Shown here piece by piece: positions 18,736 through 28,568 of a stretch of DNA of 64,000 bases. The DNA is taken from positions 184,499 through 248,498 of the forward strand of contig NZ_MDKB01000002.1 in NCBI RefSeq assembly GCF_001715295.1, written 5' to 3'. A model generated the notes under the pieces. The model saw only the letters and a list, made by a program, of their open reading frames with translations, was not told the DNA's origin and ran no database searches. The stretch comes from Streptomyces griseus (GTDB taxonomy: Bacteria; Actinomycetota; Actinomycetes; Streptomycetales; Streptomycetaceae). Positions within the stretch are counted from its first letter, which is position 1, and each line of letters opens with the position of its first letter. A program made the translations under genes and the position numbers.

Positions 18736-18895
18736 GGGCCTCTCTTCCGGGACAGGCCGGAACAGGGAGCGTGGTCTGGTGCGTGCAGCCGCAAGGCGGA
18801 GGAGGGAGGCAACGCGGAGCGTTGTGGACTGACGACAACGCGGCGGATGTGCGTGCCAGGCCACGCGAGCCCGGCCTGTCCCGGAAGAGAGGCCC
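18736..18895 (-). repeat. Long intergenic hairpin repeat (copy A) covering a ribosome site
   Basis: Perfect 25-bp arms (18736-18760 and 18871-18895, core CCTCTCTTCCGGGACAGG) enclose more complementary sequence (GCGTGGTCTGG against its partner near 18860) and an inner dyad around GCGTTGT/ACAACGC. The whole span of the operon message can fold into one hairpin. The arm nearest the downstream permease includes its GAGAGG ribosome site. The inner 100 bases are about 80% like copy B at 20984-21081 by eye. Confidence 0.75.
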
Positions 18896-18896
18896 A

Positions 18897-19877
18897 CTAT
18901 GCCTCCTTGCGGGTGCGCGGGTCGAGGAGGGCGTAGGCCATGTCGGCCAGCAGGTTCGCGGCGAGCACGGAGAGCGTGATGATCAGGAAGACGCCCTGCA
19001 TCAGCGGGTAGTCCTTCGCGCCGACCGCCTGGAGCAGCCGGAAGCCGATGCCGGGGTAGTTGAAGACCATCTCGACCAGCAGGGTGCCGCTGACGATGAA
19101 GCCCAGGGAGAGGGCGAAGCCGGAGATGTTGGGCAGGACCGCGTTGCGGGCGGCGTAGGAGAACATCACCCGTCGCTCGGAGAGCCCCTTGGCCTGCGCC
19201 ACCATGACGTAGTCCTCCGAGGAGACCGTCACCATCATGTTGCGCATGCCGAGGATCCAGCCGGCCACGGCGCTGAGCACGATCGTGATGCCGGGCAGCA
19301 CCCCGTGGTAGAGCGCGCTGGAGATGAACGGCCAGTCGAAGGCCGGGACCAGGGAGCTGTCGTAGCCGCCCTCGAAGGGGAACAGCGGCCACTTCACCGC
19401 GAACAGCGCGATCGCGATGAGCCCCAGCCAGAAGTACGGGACGGACGAGATGAAGGTGGTGACGGGCAGCAGCCCGTCGAGCCAGGATCCGCGCCGCCAT
19501 CCGCTGTAGACGCCGATGCCGGTGCCGAGCAGGAAGCTGATCAGGGTGGTGATGCCGACGAGTGCCAGGGTCCAGGGCAGCGCGTCGGAGAGCACCTCTC
19601 CCACCGGGGTGGGGAAGTAGGTGAAGGACAGGCCCAGGTCGCCGTCGAGCAGGCTCGACCAGTAGCCGGTGTACTGCGACCAGAGCGACTGGTTCTCGTC
19701 GAGCCCGAACAGGGCCTTCAGCGAGGCGATGGCGCCGGTGTCGAGCTGTCCCTGGTAGCGGCTCATCAGAGCCTCGACCGGGTCGCCCGGCATCAGGCGC
19801 GGGATCAGGAAGTTGATGGTGATCGCGGCCCACGCGGTGACGGCGTAGAAGGCGAGCCGCTGGAGGACGTACTTCAC
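18897..19877 (-). CDS. ABC transporter permease (OppB/DppB-like)
   Basis: A 326-residue permease with six predicted membrane helices. It starts with the typical [33 protein letters not shown] and carries the EAA loop ([19 protein letters not shown]). The start is GTG at 19875-19877, overlapping the ATPase stop as GTGA, so the ATPase-permease pair is coupled. It forms the channel with the DppC-like subunit encoded next, from which it is separated by hairpin repeat A. Confidence 0.9.
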   Translation of the reverse strand: MKYVLQRLAFYAVTAWAAITINFLIPRLMPGDPVEALMSRYQGQLDTGAIASLKALFGLDENQSLWSQYTGYWSSLLDGDLGLSFTYFPTPVGEVLSDALPWTLALVGITTLISFLLGTGIGVYSGWRRGSWLDGLLPVTTFISSVPYFWLGLIAIALFAVKWPLFPFEGGYDSSLVPAFDWPFISSALYHGVLPGITIVLSAVAGWILGMRNMMVTVSSEDYVMVAQAKGLSERRVMFSYAARNAVLPNISGFALSLGFIVSGTLLVEMVFNYPGIGFRLLQAVGAKDYPLMQGVFLIITLSVLAANLLADMAYALLDPRTRKEA

Positions 19878-20929
19878 TTCGCTGCCCCCTCGGCGGTGGC
19901 GCCGTCGTACAGCCAGCAGGCTGCCCACCGGCCGTCCGCCAGGTCGAAGCGCGGCGGCAGTTCGGTGCGGCAGCGCTCCATGGCCTTCGGGCAGCGGGGG
20001 TGGAAGCGGCAGCCGGCCGGCGGGTCGATCAGGGAGGGCGGTTCCCCGCTCCCCGTCTCCTCCTGCGCCTGGGCGTCGGCGACCCGGTCGGGGTCCGGCG
20101 CGGAGGCGATCAGCAGCTGGGTGTAGGGATGGGCGGGGTACTGGGTGACGGTCTCGCTGTCCCCGCCCTCGACGATGCGGCCCGCGTACATCACCAGGGT
20201 CGTGTCCGCGAAGTAGCGGGCGGACGCGATGTCGTGGGTGATGTAGAGGATCGCGAGGTGCAGCCGCTCCTTGAGGTCGCGCAGGAGGTTGAGGACGCCG
20301 AGCCGGATCGACACGTCCAGCATCGAGACCGGCTCGTCGGCCAGCAGTACCCGGGGGTCGGCGCCGAGCGCGCGCGCTATCGCGACGCGCTGGCGCTGGC
20401 CTCCCGACAGCTCGTGCGGGAACTTGTCCAGGAACTGACGGGGAGGGGTCAGCTGGACGCGTTCGAGCAGAGCCGCCAGGTTCTTCTCCAGTTCCTCGTC
20501 CCCGCTCCCCGCCCGGCCGTGGATCCTGAGGGCCCGGGTCAGGTGGTAGCGCACGGTGTGCACCGGGTTGAGCGAGGCGAACGGGTCCTGGAAGATCAGC
20601 TGGACCTGCTTGACATACCTGCGGAAGGACCGGCCACGCCCGGCCCTGACCGCCGTGCCGCCCAGCTCCACCTCGCCCGCGGTGAGCGGGTACAGCTGGG
20701 CGAGCAGCCGTGCGACGGTGGATTTGCCCGAGCCGGACTCCCCCACCAGAGCCGTGACGGTGCCGCGCCGGAGCTCCAGCGAGACGTCGTCGACGGCGTG
20801 GACGGTGCGGTGTCTGCGGGCGAGGAGATCGCCGGCGGTACGCCGTACGGGGAAGTGCTTGGTGACTCCGCGTGCTTCGAGGACCACATCGGTCCCGGTG
20901 CGCGCGTCTGCGGCCTGTTCGGTGGTCAT
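19874..20929 (-). CDS. Oligosaccharide/oligopeptide-type ABC ATPase (OppF/DppF-like)
   Basis: A 351-residue ATPase. Walker A is GESGSGKST, the signature is [15 protein letters not shown], and Walker B is [14 protein letters not shown]-terminal four-cysteine segment ([17 protein letters not shown]) matches the other ATPase. In Opp/Dpp systems OppD and OppF form a heterodimer, so this is the partner of the 16.7 kb ATPase. It lies second in the operon, after the binding protein and repeat B, an unusual order since ATPases normally come last. Confidence 0.9.
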   Translation of the reverse strand: MTTEQAADARTGTDVVLEARGVTKHFPVRRTAGDLLARRHRTVHAVDDVSLELRRGTVTALVGESGSGKSTVARLLAQLYPLTAGEVELGGTAVRAGRGRSFRRYVKQVQLIFQDPFASLNPVHTVRYHLTRALRIHGRAGSGDEELEKNLAALLERVQLTPPRQFLDKFPHELSGGQRQRVAIARALGADPRVLLADEPVSMLDVSIRLGVLNLLRDLKERLHLAILYITHDIASARYFADTTLVMYAGRIVEGGDSETVTQYPAHPYTQLLIASAPDPDRVADAQAQEETGSGEPPSLIDPPAGCRFHPRCPKAMERCRTELPPRFDLADGRWAACWLYDGATAEGAAK

Positions 20930-20983
20930 GGTCGGTTCTTCCCCGTGCTTAGAGGGTGCGGCAGTTGAGGGGCGGGAGAAGGA

Positions 20984-21081
20984 GCGGGGTCAGGCGCGTG
21001 CAGCTGCAAGGCGGAGGATCGAGGCGACGCGGAGCGTTGTCGATCGACGACAACGCCGCAGATGCGCGCGCCCGACCCCGC
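20984..21081 (-). repeat. Intergenic hairpin repeat (copy B)
   Basis: The arms GCGGGGTCAGGCGCGTGC (20984-21001) and 21064-21081 pair over 18 positions with two mismatches, enclosing AGCGTTGTCGATCGACGACA. It is related over its full length to the inner part of copy A. It sits between the SBP gene and the first ATPase gene of the same operon, where it could stabilise the SBP message or reduce downstream expression. Confidence 0.7.
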
Positions 21082-21109
21082 GACGCCGCCCCCCGGCTGC
21101 CGGGCTCTC

Positions 21110-22789
21110 TCACTTGGCGGGCTTCAGGTTCAGCACGACTTCCAGCGCGTCGGGCTGGGTGTGCTGCGGCGCGGCGTACGGGTCGGCCTCGGTCGGCCAG
21201 CCCACCCAGTTCTTCGTGGAGTACTCGGCACCGATGGGGGCCGCGGCCGTCGGGATGACGGGGGCCTGTTCGACCATGATCTTCTGCAGGGCGTTCATGG
21301 CCGTGGTGCGCGCGGCGTCGTCCGTGGCGTTGGCGTACTGCTTGAGCAGGGCGGTGGCCTCCGGGCTCTGGAAGCGGCCGAAGTTGCCGAGCTGGGCGGT
21401 CTTGCCGACGGGCTGGAGGATCGCCCCGTCCATGATGTTCTGGTACATGTCGTACGGCGTGGCGCCGCTGTTGGTCCAGTGCAGGGTGGCGTCGAAGTTG
21501 CCGGTGGCGACGTCGGTCCCCCAGGCCTCCGCGGTCTGCGTCTTGACCTTGGCCTCGATGCCCAGCTGCTTGATGTTGTCCTTGATGATGGACAGCCCGG
21601 TGATGTAGTCGTTCCAGCCGGCCGGGTCGGTGAAGGTGAGCTCCACCGGCTTGCCGTCCGGGTCCTTCAGCACGCCGCCGCCGAGGGTGAACCCGGCCTC
21701 GGCGAGGATCTTCTTGGCGCCGGCCACATCGGGCTCCGTGGTGGCGTTCCTGTACTCCGGCGCGATGAACGACTCACCGGCGGGCAGCGGGATGCCGGTG
21801 GGGCTGGTGATCTCCGGGTAGAGGGTCGCCTCGGCCTGGACGTGGATGGCCTTGCGGTCGACGACCATGGCCATCGCCTTGCGCAGCGCCGGGTTGTCGA
21901 ACGGCTTGCGGGCGGTGTTGAACCACAGCCCGTGGATGCCGAGGCCGGAGGGGAACCAGAGCTTGTGGTTCTTGGGGTCCTTGGCGATGTACAGCTGCTT
22001 GTAGTTCGGCATGAAGACGAAGGACCACTCGACCTTGCCGTTGGCCAGGGCCGTGGTCGCCGCGCTGTTGTCGTTGTACGCGGTGTAGCGCAGCTCCTTG
22101 ACCTGGGTCTTGCCCTTCCAGTAGCTGGGCGTGGCGGTCAGGGTGGTGGTCTGCGGAGTGAAGGTCTTCAGCTTGTACGGGCCGGAGCCGACCGGGGTGC
22201 GGTTGGGCCAGGTCTCCGGGTTCTCGACCTTCTCCCAGACGTGCTTAGGCACGACGAACGTCGTAATGATCTTGTTCTGGTTGACGAACTGCGACTCCTT
22301 GAAGGTCAGGACGACCTTCCCGCCCTCGACGGCGATCCCGTCGTACGGGATGCCGTTGCCGTTCAGAGCCGGGTGCTTCTTCAGCAACTCGAAGGTGAAC
22401 GCCACGTCGGCGGCGGTCAGCGGCTTGCCGTCGGCCCACTCGGCCCGCTCGTCCAGGGTGAAGGTGACCTTGCGGAAGTTGTCCTCCCAGGCCCAGTCAG
22501 TGGCCAGCCACGGGTCGCCCTTCTCGGTGGGGCGGATCTGGTTGGTCATCACCAGCGGCTCGTAGATCATGAACCGGTAGCCGAGGGTGGCGCTCGCCGA
22601 GGTGGCGAGGAACGGGTTGCTGTTGTCGGTCTGCGGTCCGTCCGGCTTGCCGAGGGTCAGCACCCCGGTCGCGCCGGCTCCGCCTCCCTTGCCGGCACCC
22701 GAATTGGCGGAGGAGCAGCCGGCGGCGAGCGCGACCACGGCGGTGGCTGCTGAGAGCGCTCTCAGAGTGTGGCGACGGCGTACGGACAT
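21110..22789 (-). CDS. Family 5 extracellular solute-binding lipoprotein
   Basis: A 559-residue binding protein. The lipobox LAAGC places the acylated Cys at 25, so it is anchored outside the membrane. The SBP_bac_5 fold is shown by [45 protein letters not shown] and [18 protein letters not shown]. Such proteins bind oligopeptides or, next to glycosidases, cello- and laminari-oligosaccharides. The operon context (GH1, GH3, LacI) favours a sugar. The perfect LacI-type palindrome at 22750-22765 lies over codons 9-14, within the signal peptide. It is the first gene of the operon. Confidence 0.9.
   Translation of the reverse strand: MSVRRRHTLRALSAATAVVALAAGCSSANSGAGKGGGAGATGVLTLGKPDGPQTDNSNPFLATSASATLGYRFMIYEPLVMTNQIRPTEKGDPWLATDWAWEDNFRKVTFTLDERAEWADGKPLTAADVAFTFELLKKHPALNGNGIPYDGIAVEGGKVVLTFKESQFVNQNKIITTFVVPKHVWEKVENPETWPNRTPVGSGPYKLKTFTPQTTTLTATPSYWKGKTQVKELRYTAYNDNSAATTALANGKVEWSFVFMPNYKQLYIAKDPKNHKLWFPSGLGIHGLWFNTARKPFDNPALRKAMAMVVDRKAIHVQAEATLYPEITSPTGIPLPAGESFIAPEYRNATTEPDVAGAKKILAEAGFTLGGGVLKDPDGKPVELTFTDPAGWNDYITGLSIIKDNIKQLGIEAKVKTQTAEAWGTDVATGNFDATLHWTNSGATPYDMYQNIMDGAILQPVGKTAQLGNFGRFQSPEATALLKQYANATDDAARTTAMNALQKIMVEQAPVIPTAAAPIGAEYSTKNWVGWPTEADPYAAPQHTQPDALEVVLNLKPAK
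22750..22765. promoter_or_regulatory. LacI-type operator inside the start of the SBP gene
   Basis: CTGAGAGCGCTCTCAG, identical to the copy upstream of the GH64 gene, starts 24 bases inside the coding sequence. Operators just inside the first gene are known for CebR-type regulators of Streptomyces. A weaker AGCGCT dyad (about 22833-22845) lies in the leader and may be a second site. Confidence 0.75.
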
Positions 22790-22961
22790 GGCGACTCCAG
22801 AAGGACTGCGGCCGGAGGGATCCGGGAGGTGGACAGCGCTCGACGCGCCGGGTACGGGCGGTGCGGGGTGGGGCGGGCCGCTGCGGGCGGTGTGGTGCGG
22901 ATGGCGCCTGCGGCGGGGTGCGGCTCGGGGCCGGGGGGCCGTGCGTCGTGGCCCCCGCCCG

Positions 22962-23936
<975 letters not shown>

Positions 23937-23981
23937 CGGGGGCTCCAGGGGCAAGGCAGGACAGGACGGCCGAGAACACGT

Positions 23982-24028
23982 CGGTACCGGTTCCGCAACC
24001 GGTACCGGAACCGGTACCGGCGTTGCGG
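23982..24028. promoter_or_regulatory. Repeated CCGGTACCGG palindromes between lacI and GH30
   Basis: Three spaced copies of (C)CGGTACCGG (23982-23990, 23999-24008, 24011-24020) sit inside a larger dyad bounded by CCGCAAC (23993) and GTTGCGG (to 24028). The position, just upstream of the regulator and in the divergent promoter region, suggests an operator cluster, perhaps autoregulatory. No match to the CTGAGAG palindrome is seen here. Confidence 0.45.
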
Positions 24029-24226
24029 CTGGAGTTAACCGGGCCGGAACAGGGGCGTCAATACTTCACACCGAGATTGGTCGGGACCGGCGTCCTGAGC
24101 GGCTTCGGGAAGACAGACGTTCAGCTTGTGAACGCACCCCCTCTTGACGTGAGCACGTAACGGCAGTTCACTCACGGCTCGTTCCACGGCACTTCCCCCA
24201 CACCTCTGCCGAGAAAGGCAGCAGCC

Positions 24227-26095
24227 ATGATCCGAACCAGCAGGGCGCTGAGAGTCCTCGTCGCGACGGCGCTCGCGACCGCGGGCCTCGCCGGACTCTC
24301 CTCAGGTACGGCGCAGGCCGCCGATGAGACGGTGAACATCGCGCTGACCACCACGGACGACTCCGGCGGGCGGCACGTCACCCGCGGCCTCCAGGCGCAG
24401 GCACCGATCACCTTCGGCGCGGGGAACGGCTCCGCGGGCACGACCGTGACCGTCGACGAGAACACCCGCTACCAGACCTTCACCGGCGGCGGCGCCTCGT
24501 TCACGGACACGGCGGCCTGGCTGATGAAGGGCAGCGGTGCCCTCTCCCAGGCGACCCGCGACGCCACGATGAAGAGGCTCTTCTCCCCCACCGAAGGCAT
24601 CGGGCTCTCGTTCGTACGCAACCCCATGGGCGGCTCCGACCTGGCGCGGTTCGGCTACACCTACGACGACATGCCGGCAGGGCAGACGGATCCGGGACTC
24701 TCCCACTTCTCGATCGCACACGATCTGCAGGACGTGCTGCCGCTGACCAGGCAGGCCAAGCAGCTCAACCCGGCACTGACGACCGTCGCCTCACCGTGGA
24801 CGGCGCCGGCCTGGATGAAGGACAGCGGGCAGCTCAACGGTGGCTGGCTGAAGGCCGAGCACTACGGGACCTACGCCGGCTACTTCGTGAAGTACCTCCA
24901 GGCGTGGAGGGACCAGGGCGTCCCGGTCGACTACGTCACCGCGCAGAACGAGCCGACCTGCTGCTCCGGCTATCCGTCGATGAGCTGGAACGGCTCCGGA
25001 CTCGCCTACTTCACCAGGAGCGAGCTGCTGCCGAAGCTCCGGTCCGCCGGCCTGGCGACCAGGGTCCTGGCGCACGACTGGAACTGGGACACCTACGACG
25101 CGTACGCCGCCCCCACGGTCGACGACGCGGAGGTGCGCAGCCACCCCAACTTCGGCGGGGTCGCCTGGCACGGCTACGGCGGCGACATCGCGAAGCAGAC
25201 GGCGGTGCACGACCGGTACCCGCAGCTCGACGCCTTCCAGACCGAGCACTCGGGCGGCACCTGGATCGCCGACCAGCAGCGCGAGGACATGCTGAACATC
25301 ATCGACTACACCCGCAACTGGGCGAAGTCGGTGACCAAGTGGTCCCTCGCCGTGGACCAGGACCGGGGCCCGCACAACGGCGGCTGCGGCACCTGCGACG
25401 GGCTCATCACCGTCCACAACGGGGACGGCAGGCACGGCCAGGTCGACTACACGGTCGAGTACTACACGATGGGCCACCTGACGAAGTTCGTCCGGCCCGG
25501 CGCCTCGCGCATCGCCTCCACGGCCAGCTCCACCGTGCCGAACGTGGCCTGGCGCAACCCCGACGGCTCCAAGGCCCTCATCGCCTACAACGGCTCCACC
25601 TCCGCGCGGCAGATGACCGTCAACTGGGGCGGCAGCACGTTCACCTACAGCCTGCCGGCCCGCACCTCGGCGACCTTCACCTGGTCGGGCGCCCAGTCCG
25701 GCACCCCCGGCACCAACGGAGCCCTCACCGGCCTCGCGGGCAAGTGCCTGGACGCCACCGGCAACACCGGCGCGGACGGCACACCCGCCCAGCTCTGGGA
25801 CTGCACCGGCGCGGCCAACCAGCGCTGGACCCTCTCCGGTGACGGCTCGGTCAAGGCACTCGGCGCCTGCCTGGACGTCACCTCGGGCTCCACGGCCGAC
25901 GGAGCAAAGGTGCAGCTGTACACCTGCAACGGCACGGGCGCGCAGCGCTGGACGTACGACTCCGCGACCGGGGACCTGGTCAACACGGCGGCGGACAAGT
26001 GCCTCGACGTGGTGGACAACTCCTCGGCCAACGGGGCACGCACGCAGATCTGGACCTGCACGGGAGCGGCGAACCAGAAATGGCGGCTGGGCTGA
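24227..26095 (+). CDS. Secreted GH30 beta-glycosidase with CBM13 (beta-1,6-glucanase candidate)
   Basis: A 622-residue exported enzyme. It has a signal peptide to about residue 31 (GTAQAAD). The GH30 barrel plus beta-side domain runs to about 485, with the acid/base E242 in TAQNEPTCC and the nucleophile E340 in FQTEHSGG. A C-terminal ricin-type CBM13 (about 497-622) has three repeats ending QRW, QRW and QKW. GH30 enzymes of this glucosylceramidase-like type often are endo-beta-1,6-glucanases, which would suit fungal-wall glucan beside a beta-1,3-glucanase; this specificity is an inference. A CTGAGAG half-site (24248-24254) just inside the gene resembles half of the operon operator. Confidence 0.88.
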   Translation: MIRTSRALRVLVATALATAGLAGLSSGTAQAADETVNIALTTTDDSGGRHVTRGLQAQAPITFGAGNGSAGTTVTVDENTRYQTFTGGGASFTDTAAWLMKGSGALSQATRDATMKRLFSPTEGIGLSFVRNPMGGSDLARFGYTYDDMPAGQTDPGLSHFSIAHDLQDVLPLTRQAKQLNPALTTVASPWTAPAWMKDSGQLNGGWLKAEHYGTYAGYFVKYLQAWRDQGVPVDYVTAQNEPTCCSGYPSMSWNGSGLAYFTRSELLPKLRSAGLATRVLAHDWNWDTYDAYAAPTVDDAEVRSHPNFGGVAWHGYGGDIAKQTAVHDRYPQLDAFQTEHSGGTWIADQQREDMLNIIDYTRNWAKSVTKWSLAVDQDRGPHNGGCGTCDGLITVHNGDGRHGQVDYTVEYYTMGHLTKFVRPGASRIASTASSTVPNVAWRNPDGSKALIAYNGSTSARQMTVNWGGSTFTYSLPARTSATFTWSGAQSGTPGTNGALTGLAGKCLDATGNTGADGTPAQLWDCTGAANQRWTLSGDGSVKALGACLDVTSGSTADGAKVQLYTCNGTGAQRWTYDSATGDLVNTAADKCLDVVDNSSANGARTQIWTCTGAANQKWRLG

Positions 26096-26122
26096 ACGCC
26101 CCCGCGTCCGGGACCCGGTCCC

Positions 26123-26510
26123 TCAGCCGCCGTGCACGATCTGGATCAGATTGCCGCAGGTGTCGTCCAGGACGGCGGTGGTGACCGGGCCCGTCTGCAC
26201 CGGCTCCTGGGTGAAGCGCACCCCGAGCCCGCGCAGCCGCTCGAACTCCGCGGCCACGTCGTCCACGGCGAAGGAGGTGGCGGGAATGCCGTCCTTGACC
26301 AGCGCCGACTTGTACGGCTTCACCGCGGGGTGTCCGTCCGGCTCCAGCAGCAGCTCGGTCCCGTCCGGATCGTCGGGCGAGACCACGGTCAGCCACCGGG
26401 CGGCGCCCCAGCGGGACCTCGGTCTTCTTCAGGAAGCCCAGCACGTCGGTGTAGAACCGCAGGGCCTTGTCCTGGTCGTCGACGAAGACACTCGACAGAT
26501 GGATCCTCAT
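26123..26510 (-). pseudogene. VOC/glyoxalase-like protein gene with one-base frameshift
   Basis: The start MRIHLSSVFVDDQDKALRFYTDVLGFLKKTEVPLG (ATG at 26508-26510, GGAGAG upstream) is in one frame. The rest, VVSPDDPDGTELLLEPDGHPAVKPY to TCGNLIQIVHGG, is in another. Removing one C of the CCCC run at 26406-26409 (a G on the coding strand) would restore a normal 128-residue VOC protein reading ...PLGAARWLTVVSP. It is therefore a recently broken gene or a sequencing slip in a homopolymer. Intact relatives bind divalent metal and act as dioxygenases, lyases or resistance proteins; the substrate is unknown. Confidence 0.75.
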
Positions 26511-26630
26511 GGGGTGCTCTCCGGGAGGTCGGGCCTGAGTCACCGGGCCGCGGTGCGCTCAGGGGATCGTCGTGCGGACCCCGGCCTGCCTATCACACCG
26601 CCGGCCCGCCCGTCCCGGCGAAGGGACGGG

Positions 26631-26665
26631 CCGCACCGCCCCCGGCACCGCCGGGGGCGGTGCGG
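26631..26665. terminator. GC hairpin between VOC gene and cimA
   Basis: A perfect 16-bp stem (CCGCACCGCCCCCGGC, loop ACC, complementary arm 26650-26665) lies about 90 bases beyond the cimA stop and is the best candidate for its terminator. Confidence 0.65.
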
Positions 26666-26728
26666 GTGGGGCGGGCCGGACCCGGCCGGGCCCGGCCTGG
26701 GAGTCCCACCGGGGCGTGTCCCGGAAGA

Positions 26729-26757
26729 CCCGCCGGGAAGTGCGGGACGGCCCTCAG
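26729..26757. repeat. Second copy of the GAGGGC dispersed repeat end
   Basis: 29 bases identical, in inverted orientation, to 10554-10582 (core GAGGGCCGTCCCGCACTTCC) overlap the cimA stop codon. As at 10.7 kb, the repeat begins with the TGA of the adjoining gene. Confidence 0.6.
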
Positions 26758-28289
26758 TCGGTGGGCTCCACGCCGGCCCGCAGCAGCCCGTAGGTGTACG
26801 CGTCCTCCAGGGCCTGCCAGGACGCGGCGATCACGTTCTCGGCCACGCCCACCGTCGCCCAGTCGCCGGATCCGTCACCCGTCGTGATCAGCACCCGGGT
26901 GGTGGACTCGGTACCCGTACGGCCCTCCAGGATGCGGACCTTGTAGTCGATCAGCTCCAGCTTGGCCAGCTGCGGGTAGATCCGCTCCCCCTTGGCCCAG
27001 AGCTTCACGGTCGCCTCGTTGGCGTGCGTACCGTCGGGGCGGTCCTCGACGATGGCCCGCCAGGACTCGACACGGAAGTAGCGGCGCGGCCGGCCGTCGA
27101 CCTCCGCGCGCAGCAGCAGCTCGAAGGAGGCGTCGGCCGCCTCGTAGGTGTAGCCCTTGAGCTCGCGCTCCTTGACCCGCTCGACGACACGGCCGACCAG
27201 CGCCCGGTCGCCACTCAGGTCGATACCGAGCTCCTTGCCCTTCAGCTCGATCGAGGCACGGCCCGCCATGTCCGACACCAGCATCCGCATGGTGTTACCG
27301 ACGCGCTCCGGGTCGATGTGCTGGTACAGGTCCGGGTCGACCTTGATCGCGGAGGCGTGCAGTCCGGCCTTGTGGGCGAAGGCGGACACCCCGACGTACG
27401 GCTGGTGCGTGGAGGGCGTGAGGTTGACGACCTCGGCGATGGCGTGCGAGATGCGCGTCATGTCGGCGAGCGCGCCCTCGGGCAGGACGGTCCTGCCGTA
27501 CTTGAGTTCCAGGGCGGCGACGACCGGGAAGAGGTTGGCGTTGCCGACCCGCTCGCCGTACCCGTTGGCGGTGCACTGCACGTGCGTGGCGCCCGCGTCC
27601 ACGGCGGCCAGGGTGTTGGCCACGGCACAGCCGGTGTCGTCCTGGGCATGGATGCCGAGCCGGGCGCCGGTGTCGGCGAGGACGGTGGCGACGACGGCCT
27701 GGATCTGGGCGGGGAGCATGCCGCCGTTGGTGTCGCAGAGGATGACCACGTCGGCCCCGGCCTCGGAGGCGGTGCGCACGACCGACGTGGCGTACTCCGG
27801 GTCGGCACGGTAGCCGTCGAAGAAGTGCTCGCAGTCGACGAAGACCCGGCGCCCCTGCTCCCGGAGGTGGGCGACGGTGTCGCGGACCATCTCCAGGTTC
27901 TCCTCGAGCGTGGTGCGCAGGGCCAGCTCCACGTGCCGGTCGTGGGACTTGGCGACCAGCGTGATCACCGGCGCACCGGAGTCCAGGAGCGCCTTGACCT
28001 GGGGGTCCTCGGCGGCCTTGCCGCCCGCCCTGCGGGTGGCACCGAAGGCCACGAGCTGGGCGTGCTCGAAGGTGATCTCCTGCCGGGCCCGGGCGAAGAA
28101 CTCGGTGTCGCGCGGGTTGGCGCCGGGCCAGCCGCCCTCGATGAAGCCCACGCCGAAGTCGTCCAGGTGCCGGGCGATGGTCAGCTTGTCCGCGACCGTC
28201 AGGTTGATGCCTTCACGCTGCGCCCCGTCGCGCAGGGTGGTGTCGAAGACATGGAAACTGTCGTCGGTGGCCGTGGCCTTGGTGGTCAT
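26754..28289 (-). CDS. cimA: (R)-citramalate synthase
   Basis: A 511-residue enzyme of the HMGL/alpha-isopropylmalate synthase family. It condenses pyruvate and acetyl-CoA to citramalate, the threonine-independent entry to isoleucine. The TIM barrel starts VFDTTLRDGAQREGINLT and includes the metal-binding HAQDDTGCAVAN; the C-terminal LeuA allosteric domain (GKELGIDLSGDRA to end) is complete. The pattern DGAQREG and the overall length fit the CimA type rather than LeuA or homocitrate synthase. A short Ile-containing leader and a T-tailed hairpin precede it, suggesting attenuation by isoleucine. The stop codon lies in a dispersed repeat. Confidence 0.9.
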   Translation of the reverse strand: MTTKATATDDSFHVFDTTLRDGAQREGINLTVADKLTIARHLDDFGVGFIEGGWPGANPRDTEFFARARQEITFEHAQLVAFGATRRAGGKAAEDPQVKALLDSGAPVITLVAKSHDRHVELALRTTLEENLEMVRDTVAHLREQGRRVFVDCEHFFDGYRADPEYATSVVRTASEAGADVVILCDTNGGMLPAQIQAVVATVLADTGARLGIHAQDDTGCAVANTLAAVDAGATHVQCTANGYGERVGNANLFPVVAALELKYGRTVLPEGALADMTRISHAIAEVVNLTPSTHQPYVGVSAFAHKAGLHASAIKVDPDLYQHIDPERVGNTMRMLVSDMAGRASIELKGKELGIDLSGDRALVGRVVERVKERELKGYTYEAADASFELLLRAEVDGRPRRYFRVESWRAIVEDRPDGTHANEATVKLWAKGERIYPQLAKLELIDYKVRILEGRTGTESTTRVLITTGDGSGDWATVGVAENVIAASWQALEDAYTYGLLRAGVEPTD

Positions 28290-28392
28290 GCTGATCTGAC
28301 TCCTGTCGGGTGAGCGGATCCGGACGAATCGGCTCCACTTGCCCCCATCATCCCGCGTGCCTCGCCCCGGCCGTGGTGCGGGCCGGAAAACG

Positions 28393-28419
28393 AAAAAACC
28401 CCTCGCGGGTGCGAGAGGT
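28393..28419 (-). terminator. Attenuator hairpin upstream of cimA
   Basis: On the minus strand a nine-pair stem (ACCTCTCGC with one G-U pair) with a short loop is followed by six T residues (28398-28393). It is a classical intrinsic terminator, rare in Streptomyces, and lies about 105 bases before the cimA start, in leader RNA. It resembles the ilvB attenuator in this window. Confidence 0.7.
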
Positions 28420-28474
28420 CTGCGCGCGGGTCTGGGGCACGATGTCCGCTCCGTGCGTGATGGTCACGGGGCGG

Positions 28475-28510
28475 TCACTGCGGACCGGCGCGCCTGCTGC
28501 CGATAATCAT
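28475..28510 (-). CDS. Putative cimA leader peptide MIIGSRRAGPQ
   Basis: An 11-codon frame with two consecutive Ile codons (ATT ATC) starts about 90 bases before the T-tailed hairpin. Its position and composition suit ribosome-mediated attenuation of isoleucine synthesis. No good ribosome site is visible and the length is small, so chance is not excluded. Confidence 0.5.
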   Translation of the reverse strand: MIIGSRRAGPQ

Positions 28511-28568
28511 GGCGGTCGAGGACACGCACGCAGTCTTGCACAGCCCGGCCGCCGCACTCCTCCCCGTC

